From assembly GCF_002734285.1 (NCBI RefSeq), contig NZ_NSEA01000006.1, positions 1 through 64,000 of the forward strand: a stretch of DNA of 64,000 bases, written 5' to 3'. Source of the DNA: Fredinandcohnia onubensis (GTDB lineage: Bacteria > Bacillota > Bacilli > Bacillales > Bacillaceae_L). How positions within the stretch are numbered: the first letter of the stretch is position 1; every line of letters starts with the position of its first letter. The notes beneath the pieces were generated by a model. It was not told the origin of the DNA. It saw only the letters and a program-made list of their open reading frames with translations, and did not search any database. A program made the position numbers and the translations under genes. Shown one piece after another: positions 19,611 to 31,452 of the stretch.

Positions 19611-20300
19611 ATGGCAAAAAGAGGTAAAAAGTACGTAGAAGCTGCTAAATTAGTAGACCGTACAAAAGCTTACTCAGTTGCAGAAGCAATTGAATTAGTA
19701 AAGAAAACAAATACAGCTAAATTTGATGCGACTGTAGAAGTTGCATTCCGTTTAGGAGTAGACCCTAAGAAAGCTGACCAACAAATTCGTGGTGCAGTTG
19801 TTCTACCAAACGGTACTGGTAAAACTCAACGTGTATTAGTTTTCGCTAAAGGTGAAAAAGCAAAAGAAGCAGAAGCTGCTGGAGCTGATTATGTTGGCGA
19901 TAGCGAGTTCATCAACAAAATCAACCAAGGTTGGTTTGATTTCGATGTAATCGTAGCTACTCCTGACATGATGGGTGAAGTTGGTAAGCTTGGTCGTGTA
20001 TTAGGGCCTAAAGGTTTAATGCCAAACCCTAAAACAGGAACTGTTACTTTTGATGTAACAAAAGCAATAAATGAAATCAAGGCTGGTAAAGTTGAATACC
20101 GCGTTGATAAATCTTCTAACATTCATGTTCCAATCGGTAAGATCTCATTTGATGATCAAAAACTAATTGAGAACTTCACTACAATTTATGAAACTATGCT
20201 TAAGGTTAAACCATCTGCAGCAAAAGGAACATACATGAAAAACGTTGCTGTATCTTCTACAATGGGACCTGGCGTAAAAGTTGACGCTTCTACATTCTAA
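19611..20300 (+). CDS. rplA: 50S ribosomal protein L1
   Basis: L1 builds the mobile stalk at the E site and in many bacteria represses its own mRNA. The 229-residue protein begins [17 protein letters not shown] and has the conserved [20 protein letters not shown] (about 123-142). ATG 19611 has GAGGAGG before it. The frame remains open upstream, but that part is not conserved. Confidence 0.97.
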   Translation: MAKRGKKYVEAAKLVDRTKAYSVAEAIELVKKTNTAKFDATVEVAFRLGVDPKKADQQIRGAVVLPNGTGKTQRVLVFAKGEKAKEAEAAGADYVGDSEFINKINQGWFDFDVIVATPDMMGEVGKLGRVLGPKGLMPNPKTGTVTFDVTKAINEIKAGKVEYRVDKSSNIHVPIGKISFDDQKLIENFTTIYETMLKVKPSAAKGTYMKNVAVSSTMGPGVKVDASTF

Positions 20301-20317
20301 TTAGAAAATAGTGGATA

Positions 20318-20346
20318 TTGACTTTTACAAAAGCATTTCATATAAT
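20318..20346 (+). promoter_or_regulatory. Promoter of the rplJ-rplL operon
   Basis: TTGACT (20318-20323) and a perfect TATAAT (20341-20346) are 17 bp apart, at the head of the L10 leader. Confidence 0.88.
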
Positions 20347-20349
20347 AGA

Positions 20350-20490
20350 TTTTGTTGTTAACAAATGAATAGCATTTGTACCGTAGACAGTAGGTGCGTT
20401 AATAGCTTAATTTCCTACCGAGGTGTAGTATATATTACTTGATCATTACTACCTCTGTGTCTACTTGGCATAGAGGTTTTTTAATCTAGA
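20350..20490 (+). ncRNA. L10 autoregulatory leader with terminator
   Basis: The leader between the promoter and rplJ carries the L10-L12 binding region type known from Firmicutes (around GTAGACAGTAGGTGCGTTAA) and ends in a terminator in which ACCTCTGTG pairs with CATAGAGGT (20451-20476) before a T run. In the known system the L10-L12 complex binds the leader and favours termination. The assignment rests on position, the terminator and the family pattern; it was not folded by program. Confidence 0.82.
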
Positions 20491-20567
20491 AACGTGTTCA
20501 TCTTGAACGCCCTCTAACACCGATCGGTTTCAAGTGTTGCGAAATTACTCACAGGAGGTGTAAAAGA

Positions 20568-21068
20568 ATGAGTCATGCAGTAGAACAAAAGAAACAAATC
20601 GTAACTGAAATTGCAGACAAATTACGTGAAAGTAAATCAACTATCGTTGTTGACTATCGCGGTCTATCTGTTGCGGAATTAACAGAACTACGTAAGCAAC
20701 TTCGTGATGCAGGCATTGAGTTTAAAGTGTACAAAAACACATTAACTCGCCGCGCTGCAGAACAAGCTGAGCTTGCTGGTTTAAATGATGCATTAACAGG
20801 ACCAAACGCAATTGCGTTCAGTAATGAAGACGTAGTTGCTCCTGCTAAAATTCTTAATGATTTTGCGAAAAAGCATGAAGCATTAGAAATCAAAGCGGGT
20901 GTTATCGAAGGAAATGTTGCAACTCTTGAGGAAGTTAAGGCTCTTGCTGATTTACCATCACGCGAAGGTTTACTTTCTATGTTGCTTAGCGTACTTCAAG
21001 CTCCAATTCGTAACCTTGCACTTGCTACTAAAGCAGTTGCAGAACAAAAAGAAGAGCAAGGCGCTTAA
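20568..21068 (+). CDS. rplJ: 50S ribosomal protein L10
   Basis: L10 anchors the L7/L12 dimers to 23S rRNA to form the stalk. The 166-residue protein starts with an [20 protein letters not shown] pattern and has the conserved [19 protein letters not shown] region (about 25-43); the C-terminal helix ending in [12 protein letters not shown] is the L12-binding part. CAGGAGGTG precedes the ATG. It is the first gene of the L10-L12 operon. Confidence 0.97.
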   Translation: MSHAVEQKKQIVTEIADKLRESKSTIVVDYRGLSVAELTELRKQLRDAGIEFKVYKNTLTRRAAEQAELAGLNDALTGPNAIAFSNEDVVAPAKILNDFAKKHEALEIKAGVIEGNVATLEEVKALADLPSREGLLSMLLSVLQAPIRNLALATKAVAEQKEEQGA

Positions 21069-21129
21069 TCGTAATAAAATAAAACAATTCGAAATTCAAA
21101 TAGGATAATTATTTAAGGAGGATTTTCTA

Positions 21130-21492
21130 ATGACTAAAGAACAAATCATTGAAGCAGTTAAAAGTATGACTGTTTTAGAACTAAATGACCTAGTAAAAGC
21201 AATTGAAGAAGAATTTGGTGTAACTGCTGCTGCTCCTGTAGCTGTAGCTGCTGGTGGCGGAGCTGAAGCTACTGCTGAGCAAACTGAATTTGATGTTGTA
21301 TTATCAGATGCTGGTGCACAAAAAATCAAAGTTATCAAAGTTGTACGTGAAATCACTGGTCTTGGCTTAAAAGAAGCTAAAGAACTTGTTGACAACACTC
21401 CAAAAGCAATCAAAGAAGGCGTTTCTAAAGAGGAAGCTGAAGAAGTTAAAGCTAAACTTGAAGAAGTTGGAGCTGGCGTAGAAGTTAAGTAA
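21130..21492 (+). CDS. rplL: 50S ribosomal protein L7/L12
   Basis: L7/L12 recruits translational GTPases such as EF-G and EF-Tu (fusA and tuf, downstream in this window). The 120-residue protein has the N-terminal dimerisation helices, an Ala/Gly-rich hinge (about 36-51) and the C-terminal factor-binding domain with [27 protein letters not shown] precedes it and a strong terminator follows. Confidence 0.98.
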   Translation: MTKEQIIEAVKSMTVLELNDLVKAIEEEFGVTAAAPVAVAAGGGAEATAEQTEFDVVLSDAGAQKIKVIKVVREITGLGLKEAKELVDNTPKAIKEGVSKEEAEEVKAKLEEVGAGVEVK

Positions 21493-21510
21493 TCTTAAGT
21501 AACGTATGAA

Positions 21511-21539
21511 AAAGCTCGCTATCAAGCGAGCTTTTTTTA
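21511..21539 (+). terminator. Terminator after rplL
   Basis: AAAGCTCGCT pairs with AGCGAGCTTT around ATCA and is followed by a run of seven T residues. Confidence 0.95.
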
Positions 21540-21597
21540 TCAAGTATGAATGAAATGGGTATACTGTTCATATACTCTTATGTTGGGAGATATATTA

Positions 21598-22203
21598 ATG
21601 GCCGAACATTATTATACTAGTAAACCCACTGTGGCAAGTAATCAAAAAACTCAGGTATTTGTCTTAAAAGGAAATTCGTTTTCTTTTACAAGCGATAGTG
21701 GAGTTTTTTCAAAAAATGAAGTTGATTTTGGATCGCGGTTATTAGTGGAGGAGTTTGAAGCTCCAGAAGTTACCGGTCCATTTTTAGATGTTGGTTGTGG
21801 GTATGGGCCGATTGGTCTTGCACTCGCAAAAGTACATAATGAACGTCTTGTTGAAATGATCGACGTGAACGAACGGGCAATCGAGCTTTCAATTAAGAAT
21901 GCGGAAATAAATAAGGTCACAAATGTTGATATACATCAAAGTGATTTATTTACAAATGTAGAAAAACGAGGCTTTGCGGCTATTATTTCAAATCCTCCAA
22001 TTCGCGCAGGGAAAAAAGTGGTACATCATATTTTAGAAGAGAGCTATCAATATTTAGTTCCTGGCGGTGAATTGTGGGTAGTGATTCAAAAGAAGCAAGG
22101 AGCCCCGTCTGCGATTGAGAAGCTTGAGATGATCTTCGAAGAGGTAGAGATTGTTGAAAGAAAAAAAGGCTACCATATTATTAAAGCTAAGAGAACGAAA
22201 TAG
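21598..22203 (+). CDS. ybxB: RsmC-like class I SAM methyltransferase (YbxB)
   Basis: The 201-residue protein is a Rossmann-fold methyltransferase of the RsmC/RlmG group, with the SAM-binding motif LDVGCGYGPIG (about 61-71) and the catalytic SNPPIRAG (about 131-138), where NPPI/NPPF marks base N-methylation. RNA guanine methylation is the likely activity; the target is unknown. ATG 21598 has GGGAG before it and matches the family start; 16 upstream in-frame codons are not conserved. It lies between rplL and rpoB as in B. subtilis. Confidence 0.93.
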   Translation: MAEHYYTSKPTVASNQKTQVFVLKGNSFSFTSDSGVFSKNEVDFGSRLLVEEFEAPEVTGPFLDVGCGYGPIGLALAKVHNERLVEMIDVNERAIELSIKNAEINKVTNVDIHQSDLFTNVEKRGFAAIISNPPIRAGKKVVHHILEESYQYLVPGGELWVVIQKKQGAPSAIEKLEMIFEEVEIVERKKGYHIIKAKRTK

Positions 22204-22652
22204 CTCAAATGAAAATTTCCACTTGACAAATGAAAAAATGAGTTGACTGCGTATTTCTCGTGTGGTAGCATTATATAATGCCGATATGTAATTTTTCCAT
22301 GTATAACTAAAAAATTAAATATATGTATAAATATAGTATGTATGGAAAAACTGATAAAATCAATAGTTTGTTTTTTAGAAATGTGGTTTTCATAGTAGAA
22401 ACCCTTTTTCTTTTTGTCTATAAAAGAGGCTTTTTTCGGCTTTAAAAAGCTTGCAAACATCTTTCTAGACAAAGAAAATCAGTATTTATTTGACTTGAAA
22501 AAGTCGGGTTTGATAGGCTCTTTGTGTGTCCTATCATTTTGATTTGCGGTTTACTTCTTACTATTTATATTAGTTTATAAGTAGGCTTTTATAACTAGTA
22601 AGTATTTATAAAATAGCAAGATTAATAACGCTTGATATGAGGGGTGAATGGG
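22204..22652 (+). promoter_or_regulatory. ybxB-rpoB intergenic region with probable rpoB promoter and hairpin
   Basis: The 449-bp gap has no gene. Candidate promoter boxes are TTGACT (22243-22248) with TAGCAT 17 bp on (22266-22271); a perfect TATAAT (22274-22279) lies close but has no well-placed -35. Downstream, TGATAGG (22511-22517) pairs with CCTATCA (22530-22536) and four T residues follow, which could be a weak attenuator. A second pair, GCTTTTT and AAAAAGC, lies near 22429-22450. Confidence 0.5.
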
Positions 22653-25600
22653 TTGATAGGTCAACTAGTTCAGTATGGACGACACCGCCAACGAAGAAGT
22701 TATGCTCGTATTAGTGAAGTTTTAGAATTACCAAATCTTATTGAGATTCAAACCTCTTCTTATCAGTGGTTTCTTGATGAGGGTCTTCGGGAAATGTTCC
22801 AAGATATTTCTCCGATTGAAGATTTTACAGGTAACCTATCTCTAGAGTTCATTGATTACAGTTTAGGTGAGCCAAAGTATTCTGTAGAGGAATCAAAGGA
22901 AAGAGATGTTACTTATTCAGCGCCACTTAGAGTAAAGGTGCGTTTGATCAATAAAGAAACTGGTGAAGTAAAAGATCAAGATGTATTTATGGGTGACTTC
23001 CCACTCATGACAGAAACAGGTACGTTCGTTATCAATGGTGCAGAACGTGTAATTGTTTCTCAATTGGTTCGTTCACCAAGTGTTTATTTCAGTGGTAAAG
23101 TTGATAAGAATGGTAAACGCGGCTTTACAGCAACGGTAATTCCAAACCGTGGTGCATGGTTAGAGTATGAAACAGATGCGAAGGATGTTGTGTACGTTCG
23201 TATCGACCGTACTCGTAAATTGCCGGTAACGGTTCTTTTGCGCGCGCTTGGGTTTGGCTCTGATCAAGAAATCATCGATTTATTTGGTGAAAATGAATAT
23301 TTACGCAACACACTCGAGAAAGACAACACAGAAAGCACAGAAAAAGCTTTACTAGAAATATATGAACGTCTACGTCCTGGAGAACCGCCAACAGTCGAAA
23401 ACGCAAAAAGTTTATTGGAATCACGCTTTTTTGATCCAAAACGTTACGACCTTGCAAGTGTAGGACGCTACAAAATCAATAAAAAACTTCATATTAAGAA
23501 CCGTTTGTTTAATCAGCGTATAGCAGAAACACTTGTTGATCCTGAAACTGGTGAGATTATCGTGGAAAAAGACACGCTCCTCGACCGCAGAACGTTAGAC
23601 CGCATCATTCCATATTTAGAGAATGGTATTGGTTTTAAATCACTTCAGCCAGCAGGTGGCGTTATAGATGAAGAAATCACACTTCAGTCTATAAAGATTT
23701 ACGCTCCAAATGACCCAGATGGCGAACAAGTCATTAACGTCATTGGTAATGCCTATATCGAAGAAGGTGTTAAGAATATTACACAAGCGGATATTCTATC
23801 TTCAATTAGCTATTTCTTTAACTTGTTACATCAAGTTGGAGATACAGATGATATCGACCATTTAGGTAATCGTCGTTTACGTTCAGTTGGTGAGCTTCTA
23901 CAAAACCAATTCCGTATTGGACTATCAAGAATGGAACGTGTTGTTCGTGAGAGAATGTCAATTCAAGATACGAATACGATTACTCCACAACAATTAATCA
24001 ATATCCGTCCAGTGATCGCTTCTATAAAAGAGTTCTTTGGTAGCTCTCAGCTTTCACAATTTATGGACCAGACAAATCCATTAGCAGAATTAACACATAA
24101 ACGAAGATTATCAGCATTAGGACCTGGTGGTTTAACACGTGAACGTGCAGGATTCGAAGTTCGTGATGTTCATTACTCTCACTATGGTCGTATGTGTCCG
24201 ATTGAAACACCAGAAGGCCCAAACATCGGTCTAATTAACTCATTATCATCCTATGCAAAGGTGAATCGATTTGGGTTTATCGAAACTCCGTATCGAAGAG
24301 TTGACCCTGATACAGGCAAAGTTACAGATAGAATTGATTACTTAACAGCGGATGAAGAGGATAACTATGTAACTGCTCAGGCGAATTCACGTTTAGGTGA
24401 AAATGGAGAATTTTTAGACGAAGATGTAGTTGCTCGTTTCAAAGGTGAGAACACTGTTGTACACCGTGACCGAATTGATTACATGGATGTATCGCCAAAG
24501 CAAGTTGTTTCTGCAGCGACTGCATGTATTCCTTTCTTAGAAAATGATGACTCAAACCGTGCACTAATGGGTGCGAACATGCAACGTCAAGCTGTTCCTC
24601 TAATGCAGCCGGAAGCGCCGTTCGTCGGTACAGGTATGGAGTATGTATCTGGTAAGGACTCAGGTGCCGCGGTAATTTGTAAACATCCTGGTATTGTTGA
24701 GCGAGTTGAAGCAAAACAAATATGGGTACGCCGCTATCAAGAAGTTGATGGTCAAAAGGTGAAAGGCGACCTTGATAAATACCGTTTACTAAAATTTATT
24801 CGTTCGAACCAAGGTACATGTTATAACCAACGCCCGATTGTTACAGAAGGGGATGAAGTTGTTAAAGGAGAAATCCTTGCAGATGGTCCTTCTATGGAAA
24901 AGGGTGAACTGGCGTTAGGACGTAACGTTCTTGTTGGTTTTATAAATTGGGATGGATATAACTATGAAGATGCCATCATCATGAGTGAAAGACTTGTAAA
25001 AGATGATGTGTATACATCTATTCATATTGAAGAATACGAATCTGAATCACGTGATACAAAATTAGGACCAGAGGAAATCACACGTGATATTCCAAACGTT
25101 GGAGAAGACGCATTACGCAATCTCGACGAGCGTGGAATTATCCGTGTTGGTGCCGAAGTAAAAGACGGTGATTTACTTGTGGGTAAAGTTACACCAAAAG
25201 GGGTAACGGAACTTACAGCTGAAGAACGTCTATTACACGCAATCTTTGGTGAAAAAGCACGTGAAGTGCGTGATACTTCCCTTCGTGTACCACATGGTGG
25301 TGGAGGAATTGTTCTTGATGTGAAGGTGTTCAACCGAGAAGATGGAGATGAATTACCGCCAGGTGTAAATCAGCTTGTTCGTGTATATATCGTTCAAAAA
25401 CGTAAAATACACGAAGGAGATAAGATGGCTGGTCGTCACGGAAACAAAGGGGTAATTTCAAGAATTCTTCCGGAAGAAGATATGCCATACCTTCCAGATG
25501 GAACGCCAATCGACATCATGTTAAACCCACTAGGGGTTCCGTCACGTATGAACATCGGTCAGGTTTTAGAGCTACACTTAGGTATGGCTGCTAGACAACT

Positions 25601-26222
25601 GGGTATTCATGTTGCATCACCAGTATTTGACGGTGCAACTGAAGAAGATGTTTGGGATACTTTAGAAGAAGCTGGAATGTCTCGTGATGCGAAAACAGTT
25701 TTATATGATGGAAGAACGGGTGAACCGTTTGATAATCGAGTATCTGTTGGTATCATGTATATGATTAAACTAGCACACATGGTTGATGACAAACTTCATG
25801 CTCGTTCAACTGGACCTTATTCTCTTGTTACACAGCAACCACTTGGTGGTAAAGCTCAGTTCGGAGGACAACGTTTCGGTGAAATGGAAGTTTGGGCGCT
25901 TGAGGCTTATGGTGCTGCATACACGTTACAAGAGATCCTTACAGTTAAATCCGATGATGTTGTTGGTCGTGTGAAGACATACGAAGCGATTGTTAAGGGT
26001 GAAAATGTACCTGAACCAGGTGTTCCTGAATCGTTCAAAGTATTAATTAAAGAACTACAGTCACTGGGATTAGATGTGAAGATTCTCTCGGGTGATGAAG
26101 AAGAGATTGAAATGCGTGATTTAGAAGATGACGAGGAAGCAAGTCAATCAGAGGGAATATCTCTTGATTCTGACCAACAAGTCGACTCAGAACTAGAAAA
26201 GAACGCAGTAGTTAAGGAATAG
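22653..26222 (+). CDS. rpoB: DNA-directed RNA polymerase subunit beta
   Basis: RpoB forms the fork of the polymerase and much of the catalytic centre. The protein of 1189 residues runs from the family start [18 protein letters not shown] to an acidic tail. The rifampicin region [20 protein letters not shown] is the unchanged sensitive form. TTG 22653 is chosen because it matches the B. subtilis start and GAGGGGTG lies 7 bases before it; a GTG three codons upstream overlaps that site. rpoC follows after 67 bp. Confidence 0.98.
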   Translation: MIGQLVQYGRHRQRRSYARISEVLELPNLIEIQTSSYQWFLDEGLREMFQDISPIEDFTGNLSLEFIDYSLGEPKYSVEESKERDVTYSAPLRVKVRLINKETGEVKDQDVFMGDFPLMTETGTFVINGAERVIVSQLVRSPSVYFSGKVDKNGKRGFTATVIPNRGAWLEYETDAKDVVYVRIDRTRKLPVTVLLRALGFGSDQEIIDLFGENEYLRNTLEKDNTESTEKALLEIYERLRPGEPPTVENAKSLLESRFFDPKRYDLASVGRYKINKKLHIKNRLFNQRIAETLVDPETGEIIVEKDTLLDRRTLDRIIPYLENGIGFKSLQPAGGVIDEEITLQSIKIYAPNDPDGEQVINVIGNAYIEEGVKNITQADILSSISYFFNLLHQVGDTDDIDHLGNRRLRSVGELLQNQFRIGLSRMERVVRERMSIQDTNTITPQQLINIRPVIASIKEFFGSSQLSQFMDQTNPLAELTHKRRLSALGPGGLTRERAGFEVRDVHYSHYGRMCPIETPEGPNIGLINSLSSYAKVNRFGFIETPYRRVDPDTGKVTDRIDYLTADEEDNYVTAQANSRLGENGEFLDEDVVARFKGENTVVHRDRIDYMDVSPKQVVSAATACIPFLENDDSNRALMGANMQRQAVPLMQPEAPFVGTGMEYVSGKDSGAAVICKHPGIVERVEAKQIWVRRYQEVDGQKVKGDLDKYRLLKFIRSNQGTCYNQRPIVTEGDEVVKGEILADGPSMEKGELALGRNVLVGFINWDGYNYEDAIIMSERLVKDDVYTSIHIEEYESESRDTKLGPEEITRDIPNVGEDALRNLDERGIIRVGAEVKDGDLLVGKVTPKGVTELTAEERLLHAIFGEKAREVRDTSLRVPHGGGGIVLDVKVFNREDGDELPPGVNQLVRVYIVQKRKIHEGDKMAGRHGNKGVISRILPEEDMPYLPDGTPIDIMLNPLGVPSRMNIGQVLELHLGMAARQLGIHVASPVFDGATEEDVWDTLEEAGMSRDAKTVLYDGRTGEPFDNRVSVGIMYMIKLAHMVDDKLHARSTGPYSLVTQQPLGGKAQFGGQRFGEMEVWALEAYGAAYTLQEILTVKSDDVVGRVKTYEAIVKGENVPEPGVPESFKVLIKELQSLGLDVKILSGDEEEIEMRDLEDDEEASQSEGISLDSDQQVDSELEKNAVVKE

Positions 26223-26289
26223 AGTTAACAGTCATGAAAAGCAAAGGTCAATAAGGGTAATCCTGTAGATCAAAAGGGAGGTAGGCCCC

Positions 26290-29200
26290 TTGCTAGATGT
26301 TAATAATTTTGAATACATGAGCATTGGCCTCGCTTCTCCAGATAAGATCCGTTCATGGTCTTTCGGTGAAGTGAAGAAGCCAGAAACAATTAACTATCGT
26401 ACATTAAAACCCGAAAAAGATGGGTTATTCTGTGAACGAATCTTTGGTCCTCAAAAGGACTGGGAATGTCACTGTGGTAAATACAAACGTGTTCGTTACA
26501 AAGGTGTAGTCTGTGATCGTTGCGGCGTAGAGGTTACTCGTGCAAAAGTTCGTCGTGAACGCATGGGGCATATTGAACTTGCAGCACCTGTATCGCATAT
26601 TTGGTACTTTAAAGGAATTCCAAGCCGAATGGGACTTGTTTTAGACATGTCCCCTCGGGCTCTTGAAGAAGTAATTTACTTTGCTTCTTACGTTGTAACA
26701 GAAACTGGAGATACTCCTTTAGATAAAAAGCAATTGCTTTCCGAAAAGGAATATCGTGCATACCGTGAAAAATACGGAAACACATTCCATGCTGCAATGG
26801 GAGCTGAAGCGATTAAAAAGCTTCTACTTGATATCGATCTAGAAAAAGAAGTTGACGGCTTAAAAGAAGAGTTGAAAACTTCTCAAGGACAAAGAAGAAC
26901 TCGTGCAATTAAACGACTTGAGGTACTAGAGGCATTCCGTAACTCAGGCAATGAGCCTTCATGGATGATTCTTGATGTACTACCAGTTATTCCTCCTGAA
27001 CTACGACCAATGGTTCAGCTTGATGGTGGTCGTTTTGCAACTTCAGATTTAAACGACTTATATCGTCGTGTAATTAACCGTAACAATCGCTTAAAGCGTC
27101 TTTTAGATTTAGGGGCACCAAGCATCATTGTCCAGAATGAAAAGCGTATGCTTCAAGAAGCGGTTGATGCACTAATCGACAACGGACGTCGTGGCAGACC
27201 TGTTACAGGACCTGGTAACCGTCCATTAAAATCACTCTCACATATGCTAAAAGGGAAGCAAGGTCGTTTCCGTCAAAACCTATTAGGTAAACGTGTTGAT
27301 TACTCTGGTCGTTCTGTAATCGTTGTTGGTCCGAACCTTAAGATGTATCAATGTGGTTTGCCAAAGGAAATGGCGTTAGAATTATTCAAACCATTTGTGA
27401 TGAAAGAGCTAGTTGAAAAAGGTCTAGCTCATAACATTAAGAGTGCAAAAAGGAAGATTGAACGTGTGCAGCCTGAAGTTTGGGATGTACTCGAGTCTGT
27501 AATTAAGGAGCATCCGGTTCTCTTAAACCGTGCCCCTACATTACACCGTTTAGGTATTCAAGCATTTGAACCAACATTAGTTGAAGGACGCGCAATTCGT
27601 CTTCACCCACTTGTGTGTACGGCGTATAATGCAGACTTTGACGGTGACCAAATGGCGGTTCACGTACCACTTTCTTCAGAAGCACAAGCTGAAGCGAGAC
27701 TATTAATGTTAGCAGCACAAAACATTCTAAATCCGAAAGATGGAAAGCCAGTAGTTACACCATCACAGGATATGGTATTAGGTAACTATTACTTAACTAT
27801 GGAGCGTCCTGGGGCAGTCGGAGAAGGAATGGTTTTTAAGGATACAAATGAAGCTATTCTTGCATATCAAAATGGGTATGTACATCTTCATACTAGAGTT
27901 GCGGTAGATGCGGGTTCCTTAATGAACCCAACATTTACAGAAGAACAAAATAATATGTTGCTAATGACAACAGTAGGTAAGTTGATTTTTAATGAGATTT
28001 TACCAAGATCATTCCCATATATTAACGAGCCTACAAAAACAAACCTAGAAGTGAAAACACCTGAAAAGTATTTCGTTCCTAAGGGTGCGAATGTTAAAGA
28101 ACTAATTCAGAGTCAAGAACAGATCGATCCGTTCAAGAAGAAAATACTCGGTAATATTATTGCTGAAATCTTTAAACGTTTTAAAATTACTGAAACCTCT
28201 AAAATGCTTGATCGCATGAAGGATCTTGGATTTAAGTATTCAACAAAGGCTGGTATTACTGTTGGTGTAGCAGACATTGTTGTATTAGCTGAAAAAGAAG
28301 AGATTCTAACACAAGCACAAGCAAAAGTAGATAACGTATTAAAACAATTTAGACGTGGTTTAATTACAGAAGATGAGCGTTATGACCGTGTTATCTCAAT
28401 TTGGAGTGCGGCGAAAGACACAATTCAAGGTAAGCTAATGGCTTCACTTGATAAACGAAACCCAATCTTCATGATGAGTGATTCCGGTGCCCGTGGTAAC
28501 GCATCTAACTTTACACAGTTAGCTGGTATGCGTGGACTCATGGCGAACCCGGCTGGTCGTATCATTGAACTTCCAATTAAATCTAGTTTCCGTGAAGGTT
28601 TAACGGTATTAGAGTATTTCATTTCTACACATGGTGCTCGTAAAGGTCTTGCAGATACTGCCCTTAAGACAGCTGACTCTGGTTACCTAACAAGACGTCT
28701 AGTTGACGTAGCTCAAGACGTAATTGTGCGTGAAGACGACTGTGGTACAGATCGCGGCTTACTTGTTAGGTCGTTAAAAGAGGGAACAGAAATTATCGAA
28801 CCTCTTGAAGAGCGTCTAGATGGCCGTTATGCAAGAAAGAAAGTTGTTCACCCAGAGACTAATGAAGTATTAGTAGCAGAAAACGAATTAATTACAGAAG
28901 ATATCGCAAAGATAATTGTCGATGCTGGTGTTGAAGAAGTTACAATTCGCTCTGCATTCACATGTAATACTCGCCACGGCGTATGTAAAAAATGTTATGG
29001 CCGTAATCTAGCAACAGGATCAGAGGTTGAAGTTGGTGAAGCGGTTGGTATCATCGCTGCTCAATCAATCGGTGAACCAGGAACTCAGCTTACAATGCGT
29101 ACGTTCCATACTGGTGGGGTTGCAGGAGACGATATAACTCAAGGTTTACCTCGTATTCAAGAACTATTTGAAGCGAGAAATCCAAAAGGTCAAGCTGTAA

Positions 29201-29886
29201 TTACAGAAATCAACGGTGTTGTTTCTGCAATTAATGAAATAAAAGACAGACAGCAAGAAGTTGTAATCCAAGGTGATGTAGAATCTCGTTCTTACACTGC
29301 ACCATATGGCGCTCGCTTGAAGGTCGCTGAAGGCCAACAAGTTGAGAGTGGTCAGGTATTAACTGAAGGTTCTGTTGATCCGAAAGAATTATTAAAGGTT
29401 ACTAATACTACTGCTGTTCAGGAATACCTCTTAAAAGAAGTTCAAAAAGTATATCGTATGCAGGGTGTTGAAATTGGTGATAAACACGTCGAAGTGATGG
29501 TAAGACAAATGCTTCGTAAGGTTAGAGTTACTGATGCTGGTGAGACAGATGTATTACCAGGATCATTACTTGATATACATCAGTTCACGGATGCCAACAC
29601 TAAGGTTTTACTTGATGGTAAAGCTCCAGCTACTGGTAGACCAGTACTTCTAGGTATTACTAAAGCATCACTTGAAACTGATTCATTCCTATCTGCTGCG
29701 TCATTCCAGGAGACAACTCGTGTCCTAACTGATGCTGCAATTAAAGGAAAACGTGATGAGTTACTAGGACTAAAAGAAAATGTAATTATTGGTAAACTTG
29801 TTCCTGCAGGTACAGGTATGAATCGTTATCGACGAGCAGAGCCAGTAGTTGTAGAGCAACAAGAAGACACCGTTGGTGTTGAATAA
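26290..29886 (+). CDS. rpoC: DNA-directed RNA polymerase subunit beta'
   Basis: RpoC completes the polymerase core. The 1198-residue protein has the N-terminal zinc finger ([20 protein letters not shown], about 60-79), the magnesium-binding NADFDGD near residue 450, the trigger-loop region around [20 protein letters not shown] and a second zinc site with [11 protein letters not shown]. The start is TTG after AAGGGAGG, as in B. subtilis. The C terminus ends with an acidic tail. Confidence 0.98.
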   Translation: MLDVNNFEYMSIGLASPDKIRSWSFGEVKKPETINYRTLKPEKDGLFCERIFGPQKDWECHCGKYKRVRYKGVVCDRCGVEVTRAKVRRERMGHIELAAPVSHIWYFKGIPSRMGLVLDMSPRALEEVIYFASYVVTETGDTPLDKKQLLSEKEYRAYREKYGNTFHAAMGAEAIKKLLLDIDLEKEVDGLKEELKTSQGQRRTRAIKRLEVLEAFRNSGNEPSWMILDVLPVIPPELRPMVQLDGGRFATSDLNDLYRRVINRNNRLKRLLDLGAPSIIVQNEKRMLQEAVDALIDNGRRGRPVTGPGNRPLKSLSHMLKGKQGRFRQNLLGKRVDYSGRSVIVVGPNLKMYQCGLPKEMALELFKPFVMKELVEKGLAHNIKSAKRKIERVQPEVWDVLESVIKEHPVLLNRAPTLHRLGIQAFEPTLVEGRAIRLHPLVCTAYNADFDGDQMAVHVPLSSEAQAEARLLMLAAQNILNPKDGKPVVTPSQDMVLGNYYLTMERPGAVGEGMVFKDTNEAILAYQNGYVHLHTRVAVDAGSLMNPTFTEEQNNMLLMTTVGKLIFNEILPRSFPYINEPTKTNLEVKTPEKYFVPKGANVKELIQSQEQIDPFKKKILGNIIAEIFKRFKITETSKMLDRMKDLGFKYSTKAGITVGVADIVVLAEKEEILTQAQAKVDNVLKQFRRGLITEDERYDRVISIWSAAKDTIQGKLMASLDKRNPIFMMSDSGARGNASNFTQLAGMRGLMANPAGRIIELPIKSSFREGLTVLEYFISTHGARKGLADTALKTADSGYLTRRLVDVAQDVIVREDDCGTDRGLLVRSLKEGTEIIEPLEERLDGRYARKKVVHPETNEVLVAENELITEDIAKIIVDAGVEEVTIRSAFTCNTRHGVCKKCYGRNLATGSEVEVGEAVGIIAAQSIGEPGTQLTMRTFHTGGVAGDDITQGLPRIQELFEARNPKGQAVITEINGVVSAINEIKDRQQEVVIQGDVESRSYTAPYGARLKVAEGQQVESGQVLTEGSVDPKELLKVTNTTAVQEYLLKEVQKVYRMQGVEIGDKHVEVMVRQMLRKVRVTDAGETDVLPGSLLDIHQFTDANTKVLLDGKAPATGRPVLLGITKASLETDSFLSAASFQETTRVLTDAAIKGKRDELLGLKENVIIGKLVPAGTGMNRYRRAEPVVVEQQEDTVGVE

Positions 29887-29909
29887 AGGTTAGAAGAGCA
29901 AATCTAAGA

Positions 29910-29983
29910 CAGTGGATGTCTACTACGAGCCCAAATAATTTTATTTACTTGTAGTTGACATCCTTCTCTTAGGGTGTTAATAT
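29910..29983 (+). promoter_or_regulatory. Promoter of rplGB-str operon embedded in an inverted repeat
   Basis: TTGACA (29955-29960) and TAATAT (29978-29983) are 17 bp apart. The -35 box lies inside the right arm of an inverted repeat: GGATGTCTACTAC on the left faces GTAGTTGACATCC on the right with one mismatch. The hairpin may end rpoC transcripts or be a protein-binding site. Confidence 0.72.
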
Positions 29984-30027
29984 ATCTAAGGTGCTCCTTA
30001 AACCTGTTACTTTGGAGGATATTTTAG

Positions 30028-30276
30028 ATGTCTTATGAAAAAGTATTACAGGCAAAGAAGATTATTATAGGTACTAAGCAGGCAGTAAAGGCTATCCAAA
30101 CTGATAAGGTAACGGAGATAGTTGTGGCAGAAGATGCTGATCGGCGTGTGATCAACAAAGTATTGCAATTAGCCGAGGCACAACAAATTCCAATATCAAA
30201 GGTAGACTCGATGAAAAGGCTAGGAAAAGCATGTGGAATCGAGGTAGGAGCTTCTACTGTTGCAATAATTAATTGA
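30028..30276 (+). CDS. rplGB: L7Ae-family ribosomal-like protein (YbxF)
   Basis: The 82-residue protein has the L7Ae/L30e/S12e fold, which binds kink-turn RNA, with the pattern [14 protein letters not shown] near the start and [11 protein letters not shown] near the end. The B. subtilis orthologue YbxF binds kink-turns in vitro; its place in the ribosome is uncertain. It is first in the str operon, before rpsL, as in other bacilli. GGAGG precedes it. Confidence 0.93.
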   Translation: MSYEKVLQAKKIIIGTKQAVKAIQTDKVTEIVVAEDADRRVINKVLQLAEAQQIPISKVDSMKRLGKACGIEVGASTVAIIN

Positions 30277-30325
30277 AAACTGTTTTTGTGGAGAAATGAA
30301 TCTACAAGAACTTTGTTTTTTGTAA

Positions 30326-30805
<480 letters not shown>

Positions 30806-30843
30806 TAGACTAACATATTTAAGATTGAAAGGAGGAAATAATA

Positions 30844-31314
30844 ATGCCTCGTAAAGGACCTGTTTCTAAAAGAGATGTATTACCAGATCCAATTTATAAT
30901 TCTAAGCTTGTAACTCGTTTAATCAACAAAATGATGGTTGATGGAAAAAGAGGTAAATCACAAGCGATTTTATATAATGCGTTTGAATTAGTTCAACAAC
31001 GTTCGGGTAAAGATGCAATGGAAGTGTTTGAACAAGCACTTAAAAACATCATGCCTGTACTAGAAGTAAGAGCACGTCGTGTAGGTGGTGCAAACTATCA
31101 AGTTCCTGTTGAAGTTCGCCCTGACCGTCGTACTACTCTAGGATTACGTTGGTTAGTAAACTATGCTCGTCTTCGTGGTGAAAAAACGATGGAAGAGCGT
31201 TTAGCTAACGAAATTCTTGATGCAGCTAACAACTCTGGTGCATCAGTTAAGAAACGTGAAGATACACACAAAATGGCAGAAGCAAACAAAGCATTTGCTC
31301 ACTATCGTTGGTAA
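30844..31314 (+). CDS. rpsG: 30S ribosomal protein S7
   Basis: S7 nucleates assembly of the 30S head and contacts E-site tRNA. The 156-residue protein has the usual [20 protein letters not shown] start and [17 protein letters not shown] (about 79-95). AAAGGAGG precedes it, 38 bp after rpsL. Confidence 0.98.
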   Translation: MPRKGPVSKRDVLPDPIYNSKLVTRLINKMMVDGKRGKSQAILYNAFELVQQRSGKDAMEVFEQALKNIMPVLEVRARRVGGANYQVPVEVRPDRRTTLGLRWLVNYARLRGEKTMEERLANEILDAANNSGASVKKREDTHKMAEANKAFAHYRW

Positions 31315-31316
31315 TA

Positions 31317-31403
31317 ATTTAATTCAGCTTTATGCTGAATTAAATTATAACTACGAAGAAGGCCATAGAACTAAACAGCTCTGTTAAGTAGATTAACAGA
31401 GCC
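31317..31403 (+). promoter_or_regulatory. Two perfect hairpins in the rpsG-fusA spacer
   Basis: The first hairpin pairs TAATTTAATTCAGC with GCTGAATTAAATTA around TTTAT (about 31317-31349). The second pairs GCTCTGTTAA (31378-31387) with TTAACAGAGC (31393-31402) around GTAGA. Neither is followed by a T run, so they are more likely RNA processing or protein-binding structures than terminators. Confidence 0.65.
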
Positions 31404-31452
31404 ATTCTTACAATAAAAATTATACTTAACATTAGGAAGGAGAAAGACCCAA

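Noticed and set aside
22653-29886. Rifampicin resistance changes in rpoB
   Set aside because: The rifampicin region is identical to the sensitive form as I know it.
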